A stretch of 64,000 nt of DNA from Chinchilla lanigera. Lineage: Eukaryota; Chordata; Mammalia; Rodentia; Chinchillidae. Where the stretch lies: assembly GCF_000276665.1 (NCBI RefSeq), contig NW_004955429.1, positions 7,954,041 through 8,018,040 on the forward strand, read 5' to 3'. Below are positions 56,073-64,000 of this stretch, in pieces (within the stretch, counting starts at the first letter, position 1; every line of letters starts with the position of its first letter). The notes under the pieces are model-generated. The model was not told where the DNA came from. It saw nothing but the letters and a program-made list of their open reading frames with translations, and did not search any database. The translations under genes were made by a program, and so were the position numbers.

Positions 56073-58084
56073 TAACAATGGATAAGATGATACAGTGGGA
56101 AGAAGGAAAGGGAATTATTATTCTCAGGCCAAGATAGAAAGAGATCATTTTTCTGAAAATCTACTTAACAAAATTACAAACTGTCAATAATTTTAATGTA
56201 GTAATCGAAATATATGGATTTTTATTCAAATTCATGCATATACAGTGTAAAGTAGTAACTTTATCAACTTTTTATGCCTCAAGCTGTTTACTGAAGTTTA
56301 TTAACTATTGAGAAATTATAAATAATCCAACTGTCTTAACAGCAATAATTTGATGAATTCTGATACATCCATTGATGAGCTAATATATCTTTTTGAAGAA
56401 TTTTTAAAGATAGGGAAAATGATATAATATTTTATGCAAAAAAGCATAATTTGCAATTATATATGCTATATGATTTTAACCTTTTAAAGATTCATAAAAA
56501 AGAACAGAAAGAACATATATAAATTATCAGTGATTTTCTTTTTATAACAAAATTGTGGATAATTGCTTTTCCGTATTTTTATTCCATTCTGTGCTTTCCA
56601 AAGTTACTTTTTAAAAAATGGCACAAATCATTTTTTATTCAAGAAAACTGAATGAAAAGATGTTCTTCAGCAGTCACTTTTAGTTATATCGTAGAAAACT
56701 CCAAACAAATGATGAAAATTTGTGCATCTAACAGTAAAGTGAATACCTGGTGTCGGCTGCTCTAAAGGAGTGAGAGTTCAAAGCTGAGTCTGTCCATAAC
56801 AGGTCCCTGGTCCTTCCCTTTGATGTGCCTGAGTGTATCTGAGAAGGAAGCTCATTTCTACGAAGACACCCTTATATGCTTCATCAGTATTCAACTGCCC
56901 CTTTTCTCCCAAGATAAAATTCCTGAGGTTAAAAATGTCCAAGGCTTTGAATGACACCAGAGCCCCAGAAAGTGTTCTGTTTAGAAACCAGCCTTGTAAA
57001 ATCCAGGCTGTGGGAGTTTAGACATAGAGTGAATTCTAAAGCTAGGTGCAAACCCCAAGAAACTAGGGTAATTGTATCTTTGAAGTTTCTGCGGAGGGGT
57101 ATCCTTGCACGAACTATCAACAGTCCCTATTGAAGACGTTCAGTTCCCCTACGAACTGCTTCTAGGCAGGTCTGTTTTCCAGCCAGCAATTGCTACATGT
57201 TGCTTTATAAGGAAGTCATTTGGTTGAGCTGAATTAGTCATGTCGTGCTAGTTCTGAAAAGTTGCTTTAAGAACAGAAGCAACAAAGTGTGTCTGTGTCA
57301 GCCCGCGTGAAACGATTCCAGGGACCTCCGTACACAAGATACTGGATGCCATGTTCCCCAGCCCGGTTGGATGGAGTCTACTTTGGCTGGATGAACCATC
57401 TAACTCTGAAGCTGAAGACCCTTGAAGACTTCCTCTATACGTCCCTGGAAGGTTGATGTGAAAGGATAGATAAGTTGGTTATGCCTCAGTTTATAAAGAG
57501 TTCCTTACTTGTTATACAAAAGTGGACTCACCTTCGTTTATTATCATGAATTATGTGTTTCGTTAGTGTTAGCACTGCCTGTGATAGTCACCCTGGAACT
57601 GTGCTCAGCTGTAATTGCCTGCAATTGCTGTAAGTAGGTATGAGTAACACTTGTAACGGCTTTATTACGCCTGATATAGACATAGCTCGCTACTTCTTAT
57701 TTTACATCGGACACATTTTGAACATTTTAAAAGCATAAAGTAAAGCAGAAAGCCAAGGGTTGCTTCAGAACACAACACACTATAGGCTTCCTTTAAGAGA
57801 ACAACAGCAGTATTTCAACTAATTCTTTTACTGGCAAGGGCTGTGGGGTTGCCGATTTGTCTCCACATCACCAGGAAATCTTCCCCACCCCATCAGCGGC
57901 TCTGGAAGCCCAAGCTCTGACAAGCCTACTCTTTTGGGTTTTAGTGCACATGTTTAACATATTTCTTATGAGATTTATCATTATGTATTTAATATTTTAT
58001 GTTATTGTAGATGGTACTGTTTTTATAGTTTGAATTTGCAATTGCTCATTGTAGCATGTAAAATAAACTAGTGTTTCACATTAA
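56073..58084. other. Unique sequence with local CpG-rich stretch
   Basis: 56080-56740 is AT-rich. 57290-57450 is clearly richer in GC and CpG (gcccgcgtgaaacg, cctccgtac) but I cannot assign it to a family, exon or promoter. Both strands have ORFs of at most about 63 codons. Confidence 0.4.
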
Positions 58085-59260
58085 TTGCACAGTATTTTGA
58101 GACTTCCTAAACTCACGTATTACTTCTAATACCTGTTTTTGTAAATTTCACAGAATTTTCTACATAGACGGTCATGTTACCTGGGAACTGAGAGTTGCTT
58201 CTTCCTTTCTTATCTGAATGCCTTTTATTTCAGAGTTTTGCCTTATTCCTGTGGCCAAAACTTCCAACAGTGTGTTGGATGGAAGAGGGGAGAACAAATA
58301 TACTCATCTCCTTATTCTGAGGAAACAAGCGCTTCCTGCTTCACCAGCAGGTACAGTGCTACCTATGGCTCCACAGATTCCCTTTATGTGGGCAGAGAAG
58401 GTTGCTTCTGCTCCCAGGGGGCTAACAGCTTTTATCAAGAGAGAACGAATGCATGTTGGATTTTGTCAGCTGCTTTTCCTACATCTACGAAGACAGTCAG
58501 TTGATTTTCCCAATTGCAGTTTGTTATTACAGTGTTTACTTTCATGTGTAACATTGACTTTGTATTTCTGGGATAAATCCTACTGGTTATGAGACTCTAC
58601 CTCTTTATGTACTGAATTCAGTTGACCAGAATATTGCTAAGAATTTCTAAATGAGCATTCAAAAAGACTCAGTCTATGGTTCCCTCTTCTGATGTAATGG
58701 TAGCCTTGTAGAATGAATTGAAAATTATTGTTGCTTCTATTTTCCTGGAAAAGTTTGCATAGAATTGAGATTTCTTCCTTAAATATTTGGTAGAATCCAC
58801 CAGCGACTCCATGTGAGTCTGGAACATTATTTATGAAATTCTAAATATGCCCTTAGTGCCTATTGTTGTATCAGTTCTGGAGAAAAAAATATTAAAATCT
58901 TTGACTATAATTATTGAGTTGTGTATTTCTCTTGGAAATATGGCATCCATGATCCGTGTTAGTATTGCTTACTTTAATTCTATGTTGATATCCAGCTTTT
59001 TAAACTTGTGTTAACACGATGTGTGCTTTTCCATTCCTTCACTTTTAACCTATTGTTCCTTTATATTTAAAGTCTACTTCTTGTAGGTGGAATATGACTG
59101 AGGATTGTTTCTAACTCAGTCTTTGCTTTATACAGAGATATTTACACTGTTTTCACTTAAAGATGTTATGGATTATATTTATGCTTAAATATATCATTTT
59201 CCTCTTCACTTTTTACTTTTTTTGGCTAGTCATGTCTTTTCTTTTTAAAAATGTTTTCAT
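58085..59260 (-). mobile_element. L1 LINE ORF2 region, antisense, old
   Basis: Reverse-complement L1: 'gacttcctaaactcacg', 'cagagttttgccttattcctg', 'atgttggattttgtcagctgcttttcc', 'tatttctgggataaatcc', 'ccagaatattgctaag', 'tggaaaagtttgcatagaattgag', 'tggtagaatccaccagcgactcc', 'ttgactataattattgag'. A 124-codon forward ORF (58218-58592) is an antisense shadow. Confidence 0.85.
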
Positions 59261-59369
59261 GAATAGCATGGTTTGGCTTTTTAAAAAAAGTTTTCTTGAT
59301 ATGTGTTGGTAATACGTACTAAATACATTCACGGTGGGGAACTAGTGCATAGGACACTTGAATCCTTCT

Positions 59370-59520
59370 GTATAGAAATCTTATCAATTCTATACAAACT
59401 TTTCTAGAAAACTAGAAGATAGAATAATTTTCAGTTCATTGTGCAAGGCGAGCATTACATCAGAACAAGAACCTGTAGACTGTCTTTTTCAATGTACATT
59501 TAAAAATTCTTAGCAAAAGG
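59370..59520 (+). mobile_element. L1 LINE ORF2 fragment, sense, nested
   Basis: 'tctatacaaacttttctagaaaactagaagatagaa', 'cattgtgcaaggcgagcattac', 'caatgtacatttaaaaattcttagcaaaa' read as the sense ORF2 reverse transcriptase entry region. Opposite in direction to the L1 sequence on both sides, so either an inversion or a separate insertion. Confidence 0.6.
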
Positions 59521-60419
59521 ATGGGCATCCAGTCTCATCATTTTTATTCCTCCTTCCCTCCTGTCCTTTCTTCTCCCCTCCCCCAGATCCCCTCTCCATG
59601 ATGGTTCTGTTTTCCACCTTCTTTGGGGTTAAATATTTTTTGACTGTGTGAGCTTGTGTGTTGTTGCTTTGTTTGTATTTTTTCGGATTTTTAAAGATTT
59701 GTTTTTAAATGTTTTAGTAATATGTGTTCACCATACATATAATGAATTCATCCTAGTGGACTGGTCATATACATACCACATGTTAAGGATTCATTCCTTC
59801 CACTTCTCAACCCTACCCTCCTGTCTTCCCCCATCCTCACACCCCCTCAAATCTCCACAAAATCCACTTCCTGTTTAAATTACTTGCTCTTTAAATTATC
59901 TATATTTTGAGTTTCTCATGAAAGAGAAATTATGCAATAGTCAACCTTCTGTGAGTACTTTTAAACATGTCATCTAATTTGTTAGCTTATGAAACCTAAA
60001 ACTTTTGTTATATGAGTTGCCATAGGATTATATAGTGGGTATTTTTAATTCATCAGAGTTTTTCCTTCCACTACTTTTACAAAACTTGCAAAACTCCACT
60101 TTCAATAATTTCAGTATTTGTAGTGCTACATATTTCACTTCCATATATTTTAAAACTCACATTTAATACATACTTTTTATTATTTTTGCTCTAATCAGAC
60201 AATTTTTAAACACTAAGGAAAAAGTCCTATTTTTACATGCATAGATAGCTACCTCTTTACTTACATATGTAGATCAATGTTTCCATCATTATCCTTCTCT
60301 TCTTCCTCTGGACTTTTAAAATTTTCTTTTGGCACAGGTCTACTAGTAATGAAGTCACTCAAGTTTTATATATATTAAAGTTTTAATTTTGCTTTTGTTT
60401 ACAAGATATATTTTACTTG
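59521..60419. other. Pyrimidine-rich sequence, possibly antisense L1 3' UTR
   Basis: Two C/T-rich stretches (59545-59610, 59800-59875) within AT-rich DNA. It could be antisense L1 untranslated sequence, but I cannot align it firmly. Confidence 0.35.
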
Positions 60420-61150
60420 GTATAGTATTCTAGGTTGGTAGCTTTTAGCCTTTAGTTCTTAAAAGATGTTGCTCCATTTCTTTGGAACGTTTGCTTTGTT
60501 TCCAAAGAGAAATCTCTCCTTTTACTCATTGTCATTTCTCTGTATGTACTGGATCTTTTTTCTTGTGGTTGCTTTTAAGAATTTCCTTTTATTTCTTCAC
60601 AGGTTTAGAGCAATTTGATCATGATGTACCTCGGGGTCTTTTTTTTTTTTATTATTACTTGTCTCAGGATTCATTGAATTCTTGGCTCTGTGAGGTTAAA
60701 AATTATAAAATTCATAAAACTTTTGCAATTTAGCTGTTATTTATTAAAATGCTTTTCACTGATTTCCACATCTTTTTGAAGTTTACTATTTATGGTGCTT
60801 TAAATATACTACTAGTATTCTGTCCATTTTTTCCGTTATTTTTCTTTTTGTTTTTAGTTTGGATACCTAGTATTGCTATGTCTGTGAGTTCATCATTGCT
60901 TTTTCTGCAATGTGTAATTTGCTGTTAATTTTATCAGTGTATTTTTATTTCAAAAGTATTCATCTTTAGATTTTCTATTTATGCTTTTTTGTATTTTTTG
61001 TATCTCCACTTAACATATTCAATCTTTATACTCTTCAATATATAGAACACTTTGAACATTTTACTGTAAAACCTATTGATTTTATCATGTTTTCAGTTCT
61101 AGGGTAGTTTTGATTGATTTTTCTCTTTCATTATGAGTCATACTTTCATG
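60420..61150 (-). mobile_element. L1 LINE fragment, antisense, old
   Basis: 'tagtattctaggttggtagctttt', 'aaaagatgttgctccatttc', 'gagaaatctctccttttactcattgtc', 'ttcttgtggttgcttttaag', 'gagcaatttgatcatgatgtacctcgg', 'gattcattgaattcttggctctgtgagg' follow the known antisense order of an old L1M element. Heavily decayed. Confidence 0.75.
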
Positions 61151-61539
61151 AAAGGCATCACAGCAATTTTTAGTGAATGCCACTTATGGTCATTACCTTG
61201 ATGGGAAGTAGATATTTTTCTTCATGTAAGCTTTATTCTAAGATACAGTTGAACTTTACCTTTGAAGCAGTTTGACTCTCTTGGATCTTAGTTTTACACT
61301 TTATTAGTGGGGATGACAGCACCTTTTAGTGTGAGATAATTCTTCCTTATGCCCCATGAAGTAAGAAAGAGTGTTATTTCCAACCACAAGGAATATAAGC
61401 CCCAAGAATTCTTGCCTAGACTCTTTTATGACATTTTAAAAAAATTTGTCTAAGCAGCAGTAATTTTCTTGCATATGTAATCTTGCTAAATATTACTAGT
61501 GGTGGCAGGATTAATAATATTAAGAAGCTATGTAGATCT

Positions 61540-61680
61540 AGTTTCAAATCCCAGCTTCCTTATTTGCTAATCATTTGTTCTAGGGCCAGGCTTTTATAAT
61601 TTCTCAACTTAAATATCTCTTTCTATAAAGTAATGCTTGTCATAGTGCTTTTTTCATAGCAGTTCTGTGAAAGAAAACTA
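61540..61680 (-). mobile_element. MIR SINE, antisense
   Basis: 'tttcaaatcccagcttccttatttgctaatcatttg...ttctcaacttaaatatctctttctataaagtaatgcttgtcatagtgc' matches the antisense MIR order (aatcccagctctgcc...ctcagtttcctcatctgtaaaatg). Confidence 0.65.
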
Positions 61681-61821
61681 AGTATTCAGATTGATACTTG
61701 CTATATAAAATATAGATTTCTATTAATAAAATACAATGTGATTTGAATTTTGTTACATTTAAAATATGTGTTTCTCTTTAAAGGAACTTAGAAGATTTAC
61801 ATGCCTTGCAACAAAATAGTA

Positions 61822-62310
61822 TTAGCCCATTTTACACTGCCATAACAAGATACTCAAGGCTGGATACATTTATAGAGAAAAGAGTTTTGCTGAGCTCAGT
61901 TTTGGAGCCTCAAAATCCAAATAGCATAAAGGAGGCTCTGTTGAGTCAAACACATTGTGACATACGGTATCATGGCAGGAGCCAGTGTAAGAGGGAGGTG
62001 TCATATGGTAAGACCAAAAGCTAGAGAGCTGGAAGAAGATGGTTGTACTATTTTATAACAATCATTTTGCTCAGACACCAATAGAGTTACACAAAACAAC
62101 ATCAATCCCTTCTGAGGCACATCCCAATGACTTAACCACCTTCCATGAGGCCCTGTGTCTCAATGGTCCCATCATCTCCCCACATTTCCACACCAGAGGA
62201 TCCACCTTACAACATAGGAACCCTATGCCAACCATAGCAGAAACTGACAACATTCAGTCAATGTCTAGGAATCCACTTCATGTTCCCACATGGAAGCATA
62301 CAAAATCATA
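61822..62310 (-). mobile_element. ERVL-MaLR LTR (ORR1/MT-like), antisense
   Basis: 'ttagcccattttacactgccataacaagatactc', 'tttatagagaaaagag', 'ccttctgaggcacatcccaatgacttaaccaccttcc', 'catttccacaccagagg'. Longer than the other MaLR LTRs and less decayed, so perhaps a rodent-specific subfamily. Small ORFs on both strands are incidental. Confidence 0.72.
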
Positions 62311-64000
62311 AAGAAACAAATCTATGTGGGGTTTAACTTCTGGAGTAAAGGTCAGCCACCAATTGTCACCTAACTTCAAAGAGATGTTTTGGAGGCATGC
62401 TTTTAGATTTATGGAAACAATTATCTTCTTGTGGACTATTAGTATTTCCAAATTCCTATAGTTATTTCTGGCAGGATAGGACAGCAAATAACTTCTTCAT
62501 GGAACTGTAAGAATATGTTTAACTACAGTGATATAATAAGCATAAGAAAATTAATAAAACAGTTTTAAAAAGTCATGGTGCAAGGTAAAATCATCAAAAT
62601 TTTGATCACAGTAACAGTTCTGAATTAATCAGCTTTTTTCAAATTCATTCTCCTTTTCTTACAATAAAGGGAATTCTTCATGTCATGGTGTATGTGAGTT
62701 AACAAAGATTACTGTGGAAGAATCATCTCTGCGAAATATCCCATATATGTAGTCAAGCAAAGAGGATTATTTCTCTCCTAACATGAGTAAAACTATTTTC
62801 TTGAGATATCTTGTTTATACTCTGACAGTTCTATTCAACAAAACACATTTCTTATTTCAGACAGTGCAAGGGAAATCTGGTACTGTTTCATTTGGGAAAT
62901 CTCATTTAAACAAGACATTTCCCACACCAGGCCCTTCTGTCTTGTTTTAGGCTATTTACTTGATGGCATTTTAGGACCTAAATGGTGGGCTTTGCATTAG
63001 ATTCTGCACCACACAGAATGACAGGAAAAAAGCCAGAAGTAATGAATCATGGGAAATCATTAATGAAAAGAATCTCTTGCCGAAGAATAAAATCTAAGAC
63101 AAAACAACTTTAAATGTGCAGCATGGAAAGACATTTCATAATTTTAGAAGCTATATTTGTCTGCCTAAGCAGAGATTATAGTAAACAACATCATGAAATT
63201 TCAGAGGACTTGTCGTGGGAGAATGGTTATGTTTAATAATTGTCTCACTTTAGTGAAATATTTATGTAGTACTCATTGAAGAACAATAACAATAAAATTC
63301 ATGTTACTTATGTAGTAATTTTGATTTTCTTTTATTACTGTTCTCTGTTTTACAAATAATGCACTTAATCACTCAGCACTTACCTTTTGAGATCCTTGTT
63401 TGAATCAGACTTCTAGAGAGAAGCTTTTATAAATTTGTGTCTCTGTCTTTTAGAGAGAATAACATAAAGACTTATTCATACCATTTCAGCTTTGTATATT
63501 TGTAGACTATTAATAAATTAGTTGCCTTGAGAATGTTTGCTTAAGTCAGTTTATCATTTTATCTTATAAATCCTAACCCATTACGTCAATTTGATTTGAC
63601 CCCAGAATACCTTTGGAAAATGAACCAAACGTTTCGTTCAGATTTCCTATGAAATCATGGTGCCATTCTTTTTCAGTGAAGGAGAAGAAAAAAGGGCGAG
63701 AATAAGACTATTTTATAAGAGCAAACATTATTCTGTCCCTTTTGTACAGGTTTTCTAATTACTGCTTTTACACATACAGTTTTAGTATTCCTTTGTCTCA
63801 CTCCCATCAGGGTTATCCAAAATCCTCCTACACTACCGTGGTGCTTGCTTCTTTCATTTGATATCGGTGCATGAAGAAGATTCATGCAACAGATTTTAGA
63901 GAATTCCATAGCGGGTCATGACCTTTATGAATTCCAAAGTGTTCCTTTTCTTTCGCTTTGATATTTATACATTATTCTTAGAATATTTTATATTTTGAAG
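62311..64000. other. Unique AT-rich sequence to window end
   Basis: No recognised transposon, coding frame above 78 codons, or RNA gene. Confidence 0.5.

Noticed and set aside
58218..58592. 124-codon forward ORF
   Set aside because: Antisense shadow of an old reverse-strand L1 ORF2.

Overview
The window is mammalian nuclear DNA that is AT-rich and non-coding, and it almost certainly comes from a rodent. The rodent call rests on three SINE types seen directly: tRNA-Ala/BC1-like ID elements (A-box and B-box halves, A-rich tails, target-site duplications), a 7SL-derived B1 monomer with the 29-bp internal duplication, and ID+B1 composites (B4-like). There are no Alu dimers. The ID consensus here looks more like a castorimorph (beaver or kangaroo-rat type) lineage than mouse or rat; that placement is an impression, not proven.

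I find no protein-coding gene, no exon I can defend and no functional RNA gene. The open reading frames are short and mostly fall in transposons, simple repeats or gap-spanning N runs. The window therefore reads as intergenic or deep intronic sequence. Its content is a layered record of transposition: ancient MIR, L2 and MER5-like copies; ERVL-MaLR LTRs, mostly solo, with one LTR-internal-LTR provirus at about 12360-14155; several L1 generations on both strands; two TA-flanked Tc1/mariner-type DNA elements; then young ID insertions with perfect 14-17 bp target-site duplications.

Layout: 1-4780 is unique sequence. 5119-9945 holds a GT microsatellite, a young ID, the first gap, an L1 3' end and an inverted pair of MaLR LTRs. 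12360-14155 is the MaLR provirus. 14598-19160 is the largest L1, broken by an antisense 5S rRNA retropseudogene and an ID. 19170-26090 holds an antisense MaLR LTR, a TTTCC pentanucleotide array around a second gap, L2, two B1s, two IDs, an antisense L1 3' UTR with internally duplicated modules and a B4. 26926-27401 is a pair of opposed MaLR pieces inside perfect 25-bp inverted arms. 29.7-30.2 kb is repeat-free. 32304-32507 is a small TA-flanked inverted-repeat element. 33.3-34.0 kb holds a CpG cluster and a 35-bp minisatellite. 35628-36142 is the third gap. 41-46 kb is dense in L1, ID and MaLR. 51.9-54.7 kb holds two sense L1s. 55.2-61.2 kb is mainly antisense L1 with a MER2 insertion. An antisense MaLR lies near 62 kb.

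The clearest unusual item is the 5S rRNA copy. It is 3'-truncated and tailless, has a perfect 16-bp target duplication, and shows a 4-base overlap between duplication and 5S sequence that fits internal priming of reverse transcription. The second is modular variation in the L1 3' UTR: copies here carry no module, one, or two. No new gene system was found.
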